Positions 13,126 to 23,676 of a stretch of 64,000 nt of DNA are shown here, in pieces. The notes below the pieces were generated by a model. The model saw only the letters and a list, made by a program, of their open reading frames with translations, ran no database searches and was not told the DNA's origin. Source of the stretch: Siphonodentalium dalli (taxonomy: Eukaryota > Mollusca > Scaphopoda > Gadilida > Siphonodentaliidae); assembly GCA_032622095.1 (NCBI GenBank), contig CP136066.1, positions 130,975,917-131,039,916 on the forward strand. Direction: 5' to 3'. The position numbers and the translations under genes were made by a program. The number at the start of each line of letters is the position of its first letter. Within the stretch, counting starts at the first letter, position 1.

Positions 13126-14901
13126 ATGGATGTCGATGTCAATTCGCATTCGTCATCGTCAGATTCTGACACAGATTACGAGTTTGAGGGTTTTCCTGAG
13201 GCATCATTTAGGGGAAAACTTTTGCGAGAGGTAGACATGATACAAATTCCGACGGACATTGATATTCAAAGCGATGTGGAGATGGGTTGGAATTCAAGTA
13301 CATCCGAATTTGCCCCCGTAGACATTCCAGTAAACGCACCATTCACCGGGTGCGCAAAACTGAATGTTGAACTGGACCACACAGAGCCTTTACAATTCTT
13401 CAAACTATTCCTGTCGGACAGTTTTATTGAGGAAATATCCTGCCAAACAAATGACTATGCCAATTTGAAGATAGAAAAGATGAATTTAAAACCTCACAGT
13501 AGGATGAATAAATGGACTGATGTGACTTCTGATGAGATGAAAATGTTCTTTGCGTTGGTGATAGCAATGGGACTAGTCAGAAAAAGTGAAATTAGTAACT
13601 ACTGGTCTTCTCATGCTATCACAAATACTCCATTCTTTGGACACACAATGACCAGGGATTGGTTCATGATTATTCTCTCGAACTTTCACATTGCGGACAA
13701 TAACAGTTCTTCGGCAAGTCATGATCGACTCTATAAAATAAGACCTATGATTGAACAAACATTGAATGCATTTCAAACCGTGTACAATCCTGGACAGGAT
13801 CTTAGTGTTGATGAAGCAACATGCCCATGGAAGGGAAGGCTAAGATTCAAAGTATATAATCCAAACAAGCCCAATAAGTTTGGGATAAAACTGTATCAGG
13901 TGTGTGAATCCAGTACCGGTTACTGCATGGGTTACGATGTGTATGCTGGAGACAGTGCTTCTAACGATGTTTATGTTGAAGCTCTGGGTTTAGACACTGA
14001 GAAAATCACGACAACCAGTAAGGTCGTTATAGGACTATTGACCAAATGTGGCCTATTGGACCAAGGACATCGAGTATATATGGACAACTATTACACATCA
14101 CCAGAACTTTATGACATTTTGGATGCATACAATACATATGCTTGTGGAACTCTTCGGTTAAACAGAAAAGGTGTACCAGAGGCTCTAAAAATAAAACAAA
14201 AGTTGGAAGTAGGGGAATGCATCTTCAGGCGGAGAGAAAACTTGCTCAGTGTAAAATTCCATGACAAGCGAGATGTTTCAATGCTGACTAATTTCCATGA
14301 GGCAAAGATGTCTGTGTTGTACAAGGAATTTTCTAAAGATCACACACCAACTGTCAAACCATCATGTGTTGTTGATTATGTGAAACACATGGGTGGGGTT
14401 GATCTGAGTGACCAATTTAGTGCATACAACACTGTCTTGAGGAAATCTAAGAAATGGTGGCGCAAACTATTTTTCCATCTTTTCAATTTATCGATCATCA
14501 ATGCTTTCACATTGTATAAACAGTTTGCAGATTCTACTAAATTGAAGAACCACCATGATTTTCGCCTAGCTCTGGCAAATGAATTGCTATTAGATATAGA
14601 TGATGTACCTCAACCATCCAGGAAAGGTCGGAAAATTCTAGGTGAAATTCCTCAAAGACTTACCGGACGACACTTTCCAGAATATATACCACATAAAGCA
14701 GGTTCCAAACGTGCTCATCCAGCCAGAGACTGTGTTGCATGTAATAAACCAAAAGCTGATCGATCTGGTTTCAAAAGGAAACAGACCACATATCAATGTG
14801 ACACATGTGATGTTGCGTTGTGCATACCTGAATGCTTCAAAGAGTATCACAGTCGTGTAAATTACAAGCTTGGTAGTGCATCAGGTGCTGACAGTCCTTG
14901 A
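13126..14901 (+). CDS. piggyBac transposase, full length (PGBD-like)
   Basis: A 591-codon uninterrupted frame from the ATG in AACAAAATGG; an upstream in-frame non-ATG extension is ignored. It encodes a DDE/DDD transposase that excises and inserts DNA at TTAA. In order: an acidic Ser-rich N-terminus; the DDE_Tnp_1_7-type core; catalytic aspartates at about D229 (SVDEATCPWKG), D320 (VYMDNYYTSP) and D426 (HMGGVDLSDQ, with the neighbouring D429); then a C-terminal cysteine-rich domain (CVACNKPK...YQCDTCDVALC...CF) of the zinc-binding type that recognises the element ends. Size matches the family norm of about 590 residues. There are no stops or frameshifts, so the enzyme could be functional, although this element lacks a visible right end. 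The flanks are the arms of the foldback element, so it is nested. It could also be a domesticated gene, but the intact TTAA and terminus argue for a transposon. Confidence 0.95.
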   Translation: MDVDVNSHSSSSDSDTDYEFEGFPEASFRGKLLREVDMIQIPTDIDIQSDVEMGWNSSTSEFAPVDIPVNAPFTGCAKLNVELDHTEPLQFFKLFLSDSFIEEISCQTNDYANLKIEKMNLKPHSRMNKWTDVTSDEMKMFFALVIAMGLVRKSEISNYWSSHAITNTPFFGHTMTRDWFMIILSNFHIADNNSSSASHDRLYKIRPMIEQTLNAFQTVYNPGQDLSVDEATCPWKGRLRFKVYNPNKPNKFGIKLYQVCESSTGYCMGYDVYAGDSASNDVYVEALGLDTEKITTTSKVVIGLLTKCGLLDQGHRVYMDNYYTSPELYDILDAYNTYACGTLRLNRKGVPEALKIKQKLEVGECIFRRRENLLSVKFHDKRDVSMLTNFHEAKMSVLYKEFSKDHTPTVKPSCVVDYVKHMGGVDLSDQFSAYNTVLRKSKKWWRKLFFHLFNLSIINAFTLYKQFADSTKLKNHHDFRLALANELLLDIDDVPQPSRKGRKILGEIPQRLTGRHFPEYIPHKAGSKRAHPARDCVACNKPKADRSGFKRKQTTYQCDTCDVALCIPECFKEYHSRVNYKLGSASGADSP

Positions 14902-15544
14902 AACTAGAGGATATAAACTGGTGCACATGTATTTACTGACTGCCTTTGCATCCAAGATTGTCCTAACTGTTATGTTGCTATTATTACAAAATTGTTATTA
15001 TTATGAAGTTTTATTTATTTATTTATCACATAAATTGTTATTCAAAGTTCAAAGTCATGACTCAAATTGTATCCATTTGTAACATTGGGGAGGAGTTCCA
15101 TTCTACAGAACCGAATTCACTTCAAAGTCAACATGCTCAGAGCTCACCTGTATTTACACCATACATGTTCTGGTATATGGTACCATGTATAAACATCCAC
15201 ATATCTTATATAATAATTAATTCTGTGAATTTATTATTTCACTTTATATACAGGTAACAATGTACATTACTGTCATTCGATTATTCAGTCTTGAAAGTTT
15301 GTGGTGTATAATTATCTCAGGCAATTACAACAGAGAGGAATTTGACAGTTACCAAAAAAAAGATAAAAAATATTACATAATCGGCTATTTATTACTGATT
15401 ATTAGCAATTTTCACCTGTATATGTAACAATACATGTACCTTACCTTCAGTAGATTATTCTCTTATGAATGATATGCTTCTATTGAGTTTTGTGGTATAT
15501 AAGGTAATTTTATTATCACCATAAACACTGCCATAATTGGATGT

Positions 15545-16085
15545 TATATGCATTTATATGTGGATTTTTCCTATATTTTACATCAATTTACCTGTATTTT
15601 TACCTGTACAGGTGTGCTAACGAGCACCTTACCTTGGTGCAATGTTCAATTTTTAAGGTCAAGCATGATTTCCCATACAACGTGATAATACTTGTATATA
15701 CATGTATAAACATGGTACCTATGGAACATTGTACATGTACATGAAATATTACAGATAAATGGATGCTATATGCAGTAAAATGTTGATTTTTCTGATATTT
15801 TACATCAATTTACCTGTATTTTTACATGTACAGGTGAGCTAATGAGCACCTTGCCTTTGGTGCAATGTTTGATTTTAAAGGTTAAGTTGGAATGCTGTGC
15901 TACTACTGAAGTTGGTGGTACATATTTACTTTTATCATCATCATAAACAGATGTCATATACAATTATAAGTGGATTTTTCTTACATTTTACATCAATTTA
16001 CCTGTATTTTTACCTATACAGGTGAGTTAACGAGCACCTTACCTTTAGTGTAATGTTTGATTTTAAAGGTCAAGTCTGGTTTTCC
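15545..16085 (+). repeat. Direct repeats in the piggyBac 3' region
   Basis: A block of about 105 bases (TTTTACATCAATTTACCTG ... GAGCACCTTACCTT ... TTTTAAAGGTCAAG) occurs at about 15560, 15783 and 15971, with spacings of about 220 and 190. A weaker version is near 15405. Each block contains an ACCTGTA/TACAGGT dyad. These may be subterminal transposase-binding repeats. Confidence 0.75.
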
Positions 16086-16245
16086 CAAAAGGTATAGGTA
16101 TTAGTGTCCCCTGTGTGTCACAATTCGATGTGACCATGGTCAAATATACTGCAACAATTTAGTTGATATTATACTGATATTACAGCAATTAACTCAGCAT
16201 TACAGTACCAAGTGATGTTCTATATATATATCGTTCTATATATAT

Positions 16246-16811
16246 CGTTACTGGTTTCCTCGACTCAAATATTTCTTACTGCTCAATACTTATAATTAAA
16301 AAAAATGTTCTGTGTTTTGTGTCACTTCTTAATACCATTCTGTATTCTGCTATTGAAAAGAAAAAAAGTTGCAGTATACCTTAAAGGTACGGAAGGCCTT
16401 GGTGGGTATCCTGTGAACATATTTCCACCTGTCAAAAACCGCTACAAACGAAAATAATATTCAAATATAGACAGACTTTGTTAATATACAAATGAGAAAT
16501 ATCGCATAAACAGTATGTTATTGTCGTAAATTTGACGATTGTTATGTAAACAAAGCATAAAAAGTTACTTTCCTGGTGTTTCTTGATATTATGATGGTAA
16601 ACATAAAGAGCGTTCCTTGTTGCTCAATTCCTTATTTGGAAATAATAAAGAGCGTTTATACCATTTGTGTGTGATTAGCCAGTAGCATTGTGCTGCCTTC
16701 TATAACACAATCAGACTCTTGTTTAGGTACAATGTAGTAGGTCTTTATGTAAGCATGATGCTTAAGCGATAGTGATCGTATATTTGAACCAAAATGTATG
16801 CGTTTTAATAT
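16246..16811 (-). repeat. Right foldback arm, segment between the two insertions
   Basis: Reverse complement of about 7163-7730. It joins the piggyBac right edge to the left target duplication of the 6.86-kb element. Confidence 0.85.
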
Positions 16812-16897
16812 TTTTCTTAGTATGGGGTTCTCGTTACCTCCACATCTAAAAATAGATTTTATGGGGGTAAAATTGTTTGTACTAAAATATTCCCAAT

Positions 16898-17135
16898 TTT
16901 TTTTTCAAAACCCAAAACTTCCAAAATTTCAAAAACTTCAAAAATTTCAAAAACTTTCAAATATTTCAAAAATTTCAAAAACTTCCAAAATTTCCAGAAT
17001 TTCCAAAACTTCCAAAATTTCAAAAACTTCCAAAATTTCCAAAATTTCAAAAACTTACAAAATTTCCAAAACTCCAAAAAATTCCAAAACTTCCAAAATT
17101 TCCAAAACTCCAAAAATTTCCAAAATTTCAATATA
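16898..17135 (+). repeat. Minisatellite built from AAAACTTCCAAAATTTC-like units
   Basis: Imperfect units of 8 to 17 bases (AAAACTTCC, AAAATTTC) with a mirror array at 23265-23590. Long Lys/Ser/Ile or Lys/Phe/Trp-rich frames on both strands are by-products of the repeat. Confidence 0.9.
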
Positions 17136-17457
17136 ATGAAGATGACGAGCAACCAATTTTCGACTGGCCTGAGGCATTACGTTATGGAATGAATAACGAC
17201 AGCGGATCAGAATGCATACATATAGTACGTCACTTGGACATTTTATCAGTTTATCACGTGATCACTAAATGTGGCAATCGGGTATCCACCGATGCCTGCA
17301 ATGTATTATTTATAATAATTGGACTCATTGATCTCACGTAAATAATACTCTTAGTTGTTCCAATAAAATAGTTATCAAATTCGATCACCAATAGATTTGA
17401 CTGTGGAATGTAATGACCGTTAACTTATTTATCGATCTAAAGGGACACTCATTATGA

Positions 17458-17736
17458 ATGAATGTTAACAATACAAGCGCACGAATGAAGAGCGTTGAAC
17501 ATATACGAAATTACTACACGAATGAATTGAACCTTGAAATTTATATTTCACATCTTACCAACAACAGCTACAGACATAATCATAGTATTATACTGTCTTG
17601 CATGTACACACGCTATGACATCATTAAAGGCGGACAATCCACTCACGGTGTGACAACAGATACGGACATAGGCATAGTGTTATACAGTCTTCTATGTACC
17701 CACGCTATGACACCATTAACGTACATTGGATGTTAG
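17458..17736 (+). repeat. Subterminal block with a 93-bp tandem unit (copy 1)
   Basis: Contains two units of about 93 bases (around ACAGACATA...GTGTTATACAGTCTTCTATG...CACGGTGTGACAACA). It recurs in direct orientation at 19075-19345 and inverted at 22665-22943. The 92-codon frames over it are not convincing genes. Confidence 0.8.
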
Positions 17737-17759
17737 GTCTATGACTCTTGAGTATGCAC

Positions 17760-18290
17760 CAATCAATGAGCAAATGAGCAAAAAAATGAGCAAATGAGCA
17801 AAAAAATGAGCAAATGAGCAAGAAAATGAGCAAATGAACAAGAAAATGAGCAAATGAGGAAGAAAATGAGCAAATGAGCAATAAAAATGAGCAAATGAGC
17901 AAAAAAATGAGCAAATGAGCAAGAAAATGAGCAAATGAGCAAGAAAATGAGCAAATGAGCAAGAAAATGAGCAATAAAAATGAGCAAATGAGCAAGAAAA
18001 TGAGCAAATGAGCAAGAAAATGAGCAAGAAAATGAGCAAATGAGCAAAAAAAATGAGCAAATGAGCAATAAACATGAGCAAATGAGCAAACAAATGAGCA
18101 AATGAGCAAAAAAATGAGCAAATGAGCAAAAAAAATGAGCAAATGAGCAATAAAAATGAGCAAATGAGCAATAAAAATGAGCAAATGAGCAAAAAAATGA
18201 GCAAATGGGCAAAAAATGAGCAAATGACCAAAAAAATGAGCAAATGAGCAATACAAATGAGCAAATGAGCAAGAGGTGAGCAAGTGAGCA
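17760..18290 (+). repeat. 20-bp minisatellite, unit AATGAGCAAATGAGCAAGAA
   Basis: About 26 near-identical units. The mirror array is at 22100-22640. All three minus-strand frames stay open for about 190 codons because the unit lacks stop codons, so these frames are artefacts. Confidence 0.95.
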
Positions 18291-18659
18291 AGTGATCATG
18301 TCGATAATAAAAAGCAGCATTTTTATAGATCGAAAAGAAATTTTGTCAGAATATTGTCATCAACTCAATCAAGATCTCAACAAAACGCATTATTGACATC
18401 GATAACTATCATGGTGCATTGACATTCATGGCCAGACAAATTTAATTCGTGTGTCTACAATACAACCTACCTATCCAAATGTCAATGCAATTATGAGTGA
18501 TTTCAATATGAGCACTCTATTATATAGATATGTGTAACCTGGTGACATGATGAAATCGATTGTGATACAAAGCTAAAGTACCGCCCCATAGGGCAGATAC
18601 ATAGCTAAAGTACCGCTCATAGAGCAGAAGCTAAAATACCGCTCTAACGTTGTCTGAAT

Positions 18660-18860
18660 CTACAGCCCCTCATTATTATATCCGTGTTTGGTCAGTTTGA
18701 CCATTTTCTTCATGATCATGTTATGTATGGGTGATGTTTTCATTCGATGCTGGTATTCTATTAATCGTTCGTAACTTTTGAGAAAGAGGAACAACAACAA
18801 TAACAACAACAACAACAACCGCCGCCGTAGCGTGACGAGCAAACTGTGATGTTTACACAC
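18660..18860 (-). pseudogene. Fragment of the 191-codon zinc-finger gene fused to a CAA repeat
   Basis: Bases 18660-18785 match the 3' part of the gene at 19690-19830: the KSYERLIEYQ ... MIMKKMVKLT segment. The fragment runs into a (CAA)n/GCC repeat instead of the rest of the gene. The inverted partner is at 21580-21725. Confidence 0.75.
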
Positions 18861-19074
18861 TTAAGCTCTGGATAAACAATACATATCGCATCTGCAGCAG
18901 TCTACTTCATTGTGAATTAAGTCACTCTGGGTTAGTTGACTACATGCATGCACACACAACACAGCCGAGGGTTATTGTAATTTAATGAAAATGTCACACC
19001 GAGGTACGCCAGCTTGATTGCTTTCAAAAAATAGTGCAACTTACCTGTTGGTAATTACTCATAGGAATGAAGAG

Positions 19075-19345
19075 TGTTTAACTGATACGAAAATACTACA
19101 CGAATGAACTGAGTCTTGACATTTATATTTCACATCTTTCTTAAATGTTCCAACACATACAGACATAGACATAGTGTTATACAGTCTTATATGTACACAC
19201 GCTACGACACCATTAAAGGTGGACAATACACTCACGATGTGACAACATATACAGACATAGACATAGTGTTATACAGTCTTCTATGTACCAACGCTATGAC
19301 ATAATTAAAGGGGGGTAATACACGCACGGTGTGGAATGTTAAAGT
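19075..19345 (+). repeat. Subterminal 93-bp block, third copy
   Basis: Direct repeat of 17470-17730 with moderate divergence, lying in the otherwise single-copy part of the element. It includes two ACAGACATAGACATAGTG units. Confidence 0.75.
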
Positions 19346-19626
19346 GACACGAGGTAAGGGACGTTATGTAATATTGGTGTGTGAATATTAAAGGAGCACA
19401 ATGCGCTCTAAAGGGACACACGGCACTCATTTTGAATGATTGTTAAAGAAACACAATACACACGCAGTGGGTGAAAGTTAAAAAGACACAGAACAATATT
19501 TAAACTTCAAATTTTAGGGCTCGTAATATACCATTTATGTATCGTTTCTCGCTCTACAATCTCCCCTTCCCACTTATAGATATATAACGAAGACGAGAAT
19601 AACATGTTGATGAAGGTTATTGAAAT
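19346..19626. other. 3' flank of the small gene block
   Basis: AT-rich, with short repeats of the type AAAGGGACAC.CACTCATTTTGAATG and AAAGTGACACG. No gene seen. Confidence 0.4.
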
Positions 19627-20202
19627 TTAATCATTGTCTGAATCTTCGACCGTTAGATTTATTTCTAAGAGTTTCTTGAATTTTCTCATCGCTTCATCTG
19701 CAGCCCATTCATTATTATATCCGTGTTTGGTCAGTTTGACCATTTTCTTCATGATCATGTTATGTATGGGTGATGTTTTCAATCGATACTGGTATTCTAT
19801 TAATCGTCTATAACTTTTGAGAAACAGAGCAAACTCTGTGTCGATGGTAGCCTCTTTTCCTGACATGCTCTCATCTCCCGACATGCTCTCTTCTCCTTTC
19901 GCATCATTGGTGACGCGTTTCATCATACTTTTGAATGTGTCCATCTCGTTGACACATCGCGCAGCTTTCTTAAGACCGAATACCGTTCTACTACCGACGA
20001 CATTATCATCTTCTGAATCTGATATCGTTCCCCGTTCATCTTCATCTGAATCTAGAACCGCTTCGTCAGATTCTAGGTCATCGGTACCTTCTCCGAAGAG
20101 AGTTGTTTTTGTCTCGGACATAACTCCGTGTTTAATCTGTTTATGTCTTTGTAGATTGTAGTTCGTCGATAAAATAATTCCGCATAAATGACACCCGTGC
20201 AT
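19627..20202 (-). CDS. Small C2H2 zinc-finger protein with an acidic middle, element-encoded
   Basis: A 191-codon frame from a true ATG. One C2H2 finger lies at the very N-terminus (C4-x2-C7-x12-H20-x4-H25). An acidic Asp/Glu/Ser stretch follows at residues 39-66, then a Lys-rich helical C-terminal part (about 125-185) with SYRRLIEYQ and SPIHNMIMKKM. The finger suggests DNA or protein binding, but the function is unknown. The start overlaps the end of the upstream 80-codon frame by about 60 bases. Fragments of the C-terminal region recur four times in the element (18.7, 20.9, 21.1 and 21.6 kb), which marks this as an element gene and not a host gene. I do not recognise the family; small finger proteins do occur in Polinton-like elements. 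Confidence 0.7.
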   Translation of the reverse strand: MHGCHLCGIILSTNYNLQRHKQIKHGVMSETKTTLFGEGTDDLESDEAVLDSDEDERGTISDSEDDNVVGSRTVFGLKKAARCVNEMDTFKSMMKRVTNDAKGEESMSGDESMSGKEATIDTEFALFLKSYRRLIEYQYRLKTSPIHNMIMKKMVKLTKHGYNNEWAADEAMRKFKKLLEINLTVEDSDND

Positions 20203-20383
20203 TACCGCGAATTATTGGAAGAACGATCACTCTTATAAGTAGCGATAAAAAGAGAGAATAAGGTGTGGTATACAACCGTCGCGTTAAGAGTACGTTCGTC
20301 CCGGGGCTAGGGTATAGATATTTGACCGCCGGTGATTCAATTAATGCCAATTTATCAGTATGGTACTCTATGTATTCATTCAT
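20141..20383 (-). CDS. Small hypothetical protein with a hydrophobic segment
   Basis: An 80-codon frame from a true ATG, starting 7 bases after the stop of the 107-codon gene and overlapping the start of the zinc-finger gene. Residues 42-58 (YSLFLSLLIRVIVLPII) could form a membrane helix. No family recognised. Compact packing supports it being real; its small size and the overlap leave doubt. Confidence 0.35.
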   Translation of the reverse strand: MNEYIEYHTDKLALIESPAVKYLYPSPGTNVLLTRRLYTTPYSLFLSLLIRVIVLPIIRGNARVSFMRNYFIDELQSTKT

Positions 20384-20390
20384 GATTTGG

Positions 20391-20714
20391 CTAATCGTAT
20401 GACACTTTTCTTTTCATTTTCTTCTTATTATTAGACAAACCTCCAGCTAACACTCTCTTGTTGGTTTGTTTGGACGCTTTACGTGTGTTTGTCAACTTAT
20501 TTGCTGCAACTTCGGCCTTAGCCATTTCAATCGCTTGAGCGATGGGCGTCACTACGTTAATATGTGGTTTTAGAACGTCTTCTTCACTATCACTATTTTT
20601 AGTTCTGTCAATAAAGTAGCGACCCTCATTATCTGGCCTTAACTTCCCATTAATCATGTCTCTGAAATGTTTTCTCCACGTTTCAAAATCTGCTGGAATA
20701 TACGTCATCGACAT
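20391..20714 (-). CDS. Small protein with a basic tail, element-encoded, family unknown
   Basis: A 107-codon frame from a true ATG. Residues 1-35 are globular-looking (YIPADFETWRKHF, GRYFIDR). Then comes an acidic Ser patch (SDSEED, about 41-46), a VVTPIAQAIEMAKAEV segment (54-69), and a strongly basic C-terminus ending in a KKKMKRK cluster that could be a nuclear-localisation or DNA-binding tail. Its first two thirds recur inverted at 21346-21555, which shows duplication inside the element. The short spacing to the next two frames is virus-like. A virion core or DNA-packaging role is only a guess from the basic tail. Confidence 0.6.
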   Translation of the reverse strand: MSMTYIPADFETWRKHFRDMINGKLRPDNEGRYFIDRTKNSDSEEDVLKPHINVVTPIAQAIEMAKAEVAANKLTNTRKASKQTNKRVLAGGLSNNKKKMKRKVSYD

Positions 20715-20744
20715 GTTTCTTCAAATGTAGGGTACAAGTCACTC

Positions 20745-21039
20745 TTTTTTTTGCATTTTATTTTAGAAAGTTTATCGCCTCTTATAAAAATCGATTATCT
20801 GGATATTTATTAATCGAATCGTCGCTAGTCAGGTACAGATAATAATTAATAATGACTATAATATGACTATAGTTTCTACAAAAAAACAATTCAAAGTTTT
20901 TCTTCATGATCATGTTATGTATGGGTGATGTTTTCATTCGATGCTGGTATTCTATTAATCGTTCGTAACTTTTGAGAAAGAGGAACAACAACAACAACAA
21001 CAACCGCCGCCGGCGGCGGCGGTGGCACAACAACAACAA

Positions 21040-21076
<37 letters not shown>

Positions 21077-21330
21077 CCTCTTTCTCAAAAGTTACGAACG
21101 ATTAATAGAATACCAGCATCGAATGAAAACATCACCCATACATAACATGATCATGAAGAAAAACTTTGAATTGTTTTTTTGTAGAAACTATAGTCATATT
21201 ATAGTCATTATTAATTATTATCTGTACCTGACTAGCGACGATTCGATTAATAAATATCCAGATAATCGATTTTTATAAGAGGCGATAAACTTTCTAAAAT
21301 AAAATGCAGAAAAAAGAGTGACTTGTACCC
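20745..21330. repeat. Inner palindrome with GTT/CAA and GCC repeats at its centre
   Basis: 20745-20995 is the near-perfect reverse complement of 21060-21310. The centre is (CAA)n, a self-complementary GCCGCCGGCGGCGG tract, then CAACAATGTTGTTG. Each arm holds a piece of the zinc-finger gene (SYERLIEYQ ... MIMKK) and the upstream flank of the 107-codon gene. The hairpin would be very stable. Confidence 0.9.
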
Positions 21331-21345
21331 TACATTTGAAGAAAC

Positions 21346-21624
21346 ATGTCGATGACGTATATTCCAGCAGATATTGAAACGTGGAGAAAACATTTCAGAG
21401 ACATGATTAATGGGAAGTTAAGGCCAGATAATGAGGGTCGCTACTTTATTGACAGAACTAAAAATAGTGATAGTGAAGAAGACGTTCTAAAACCACATAT
21501 TAACGTAGTGACGCCCATCGCTCAAGCGATTGAAATGGCTAAGGCCGAAGTTCGTCACGGCGGCGGTTGTTGTTGTTGTTGTTATTGTTGTTGTTCCTCT
21601 TTCTCAAAAGTTACGAACGATTAA
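21346..21624 (+). pseudogene. Inverted 5' copy of the 107-codon gene, truncated
   Basis: Codons 1-69 match the gene at 20391-20714 almost exactly. After the AKAEV segment the sequence switches to CGTCACGG and a GTT repeat, which ends the gene copy. The join sits where the long outer arm begins, so it marks a rearrangement point. Confidence 0.85.
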
Positions 21625-21725
21625 TAGAATACCAGCATCGAATGAAAACATCACCCATACATAACATGATCATGAAGAAAATGGTCAAACTGACCAAACA
21701 CGGATATAATAATGAGGGGCTGTAG
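21580..21725 (+). pseudogene. Inverted fragment of the zinc-finger gene
   Basis: Mirror of 18660-18800: the coding segment for KSYERLIEYQ through KHGYNNE, followed by a stop and the outer arm sequence. Confidence 0.75.
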
Positions 21726-22099
21726 ATTCAGACAACGTTAGAGCGGTATTTTAGCTTCTGCTCTATGAGCGGTACTTTAGCTATGTATCTGCCCTATGGG
21801 GCGGTACTTTAGCTTTGTATCACAATCGATTTCATCATGTCACCAGGTTACACATATCTATATAATAGAGTGCTCATATTGAAATCACTCATAATTGCAT
21901 TGACATTTGGATAGGTAGGTTGTATTGTAGACACACGAATTAAATTTGTCTGGCCATGAATGTCAATGCACCATGATAGTTATCGATGTCAATAATGCGT
22001 TTCGTTGAGATCTTGATTAAGTTGATGACAATATTCTGACAAAATTTCTTTTCGATCTATAAAAATGCTGCTTTTTATTATCGACATGATCACTTGCTC

Positions 22100-22640
22100 A
22101 CTTGCTCACCTCTTGCTCATTTGCTCATTTTTTTGCTCATTTGCTCATTTTTATTGCTCATATGCTCATTTTTATTGCTCATTTGCTCATTTTTTTGCTC
22201 ATTTGCTCATTTTTTTGCCCATTTGCTCATTGTTTTGCTCATTTGCTCATTTTTATTGCTCATTTGCTCATTTTTATTGCTCATTTGCTCATTTTTTTGC
22301 TCATTTGCTCATTTTTTTGCTCATTTGCTCATTTGTTTGCTCATTTGCTCATGTTTATTGCTCATTTGCTCATTTTTTTGCTCATTTGCTCATTTTCTTG
22401 CTCATTTGCTCATTTTCTTGCTCATTTGCTCATTTTTATTGCTCATTTGCTCATTTTCTTGCTCATTTGCTCATTTTCTTGCTCATTTGCTCATTTTTTT
22501 GCTCATTTGCTCATTTTTATTGCTCATTTGCTCATGTTCTTGCTCATTTGCTCATTTTCTTGTTCATTTGCTCATTTTCTTGCTCATTTGCTCATTTTTT
22601 TGCTCATTTGCTCATTTTCTTGCTCATTTGCTCATTGATT
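22100..22640 (-). repeat. 20-bp minisatellite, right arm copy
   Basis: Reverse complement of the array at 17760-18290. Three long plus-strand frames (178 to 206 codons) are by-products of the repeat. Confidence 0.95.
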
Positions 22641-22664
22641 GGTGCATACTCAAGAGTCATAGAC

Positions 22665-22943
22665 CTAACATCCAATGTACGTTAATGGTGTCATAGCGTG
22701 GGTACATAGAAGACTGTATAACACTATGCCTATGTCCGTATCTGTTGTCACACCGTGAGTGGATTGTCCGCCTTTAATGATGTCATAGCGTGTGTACATG
22801 CAAGACAGTATAATACTATGATTATGTCTGTAGCTGTTGTTGGTAAGATGTGAAATATAAATTTCAAGGTTCAATTTATTCGTGTAGTAATTTCGTATAT
22901 GTTCAACGCTCTTCATTCGTGCGCTTGTATTGTTAACATTCAT
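22665..22943 (-). repeat. Subterminal 93-bp block, right arm copy
   Basis: Nearly identical inverted copy of 17458-17736, one of the best preserved parts of the two arms. Confidence 0.85.
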
Positions 22944-23264
22944 TCATAATGAGTGTCCCTTTAGATCGATAAATAAGTTAAAGGTCATTACATTCCACAG
23001 TCAAATCTATTGGTGATCGAATTTGATAACTATTTTATTGGAACAACTAAGAGTATTATTTACGTGAGATCAATGAGTCCAATTATTATAAATAATACAT
23101 TGCAGGCATCGGTGGATACCCGATTGCCACATTTAGTGATCACGTGATAAACTGATAAAATGTCCAAGTGACGTACTATATGTATGCATTCTGATCCGCT
23201 GTCGTTATTCATTCCATAACGTAATGCCTCAGGCCAGTCGAAAATTGGTTGCTCGTCATCTTCA

Positions 23265-23590
23265 TTATATTGAAATTTTGGAAGTTTTTGAAATTTTGGA
23301 AGTTTTTGAAATTTTTGAAATTTTGGAAGTTTTGGAAATTTTTTGGAGTTTTGGAAATTTTGGAAGTTTTGGAAATTTTTGAAATTTTGGAAGTTTTGGA
23401 AATTTTGGAAATTTTTGGAGTTTTGTAAGTTTTTGAAATTTTTGAAATTTTGGAAGTTTTTGAAATTTTGGAAGTTTTGGAAGTTTTGGAAATTCTGGAA
23501 ATTTTGGAAGTTTTTGAAATTTTTGAAATATTTGAAAGTTTATGAAATTTTGGAAGTTTTTGAAATTTTGGAAGTTTTGGGTTTTGAAAA
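23265..23590 (-). repeat. GGAAGTTTTGAAATTT-like minisatellite, right arm copy
   Basis: Mirror of 16898-17135, with more units than the left copy. It ends about 85 bases before the terminus. Confidence 0.9.
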
Positions 23591-23676
23591 AAAAAATTGG
23601 GAATATTTTAGTACAAACAATTTTACCCCCATAAAATCTATTTTTAGATGTGGAGGTAACGAGACCCCCATACTAC

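Larger units (their letters stand above)
12836..16245 (+). mobile_element. piggyBac-superfamily DNA transposon
   Basis: The left end is TTAA followed by CCCTTTATCTGC, the usual piggyBac form (TTAA target, terminus beginning CCC). Next come subterminal GCGACATAAGTCGC and GCGACATTTGTCG palindromes at about 12848-12915. A complete transposase follows, then a 3' region with repeated motifs. The host sequence resumes at about 16246 (TCGTTACTGG). I could not find the reverse-complement terminus or the second TTAA there. The junction is instead an AT-rich duplication (TATATATATCGTTC), so the right terminus looks lost or rearranged. Confidence 0.85.

Noticed and set aside
16798-17152. Lys/Ile/Ser-rich and Lys/Phe/Trp-rich frames on both strands
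   Set aside because: Products of the AAAACTTCC/AAAATTTC minisatellite; no start context or domain.
17760-18290. CRISPR-like regular array
   Set aside because: No unique spacers; the unit is a simple 20-bp tandem repeat in a eukaryotic context.
17705-18320. Three overlapping long minus-strand frames (185-192 codons, Cys/Ser/Phe/Leu-rich)
   Set aside because: They arise from a 20-bp minisatellite without stop codons; all three frames are open at once.
22065-22696. Three overlapping long plus-strand frames (178-206 codons)
   Set aside because: Mirror copy of the same minisatellite in the right arm.
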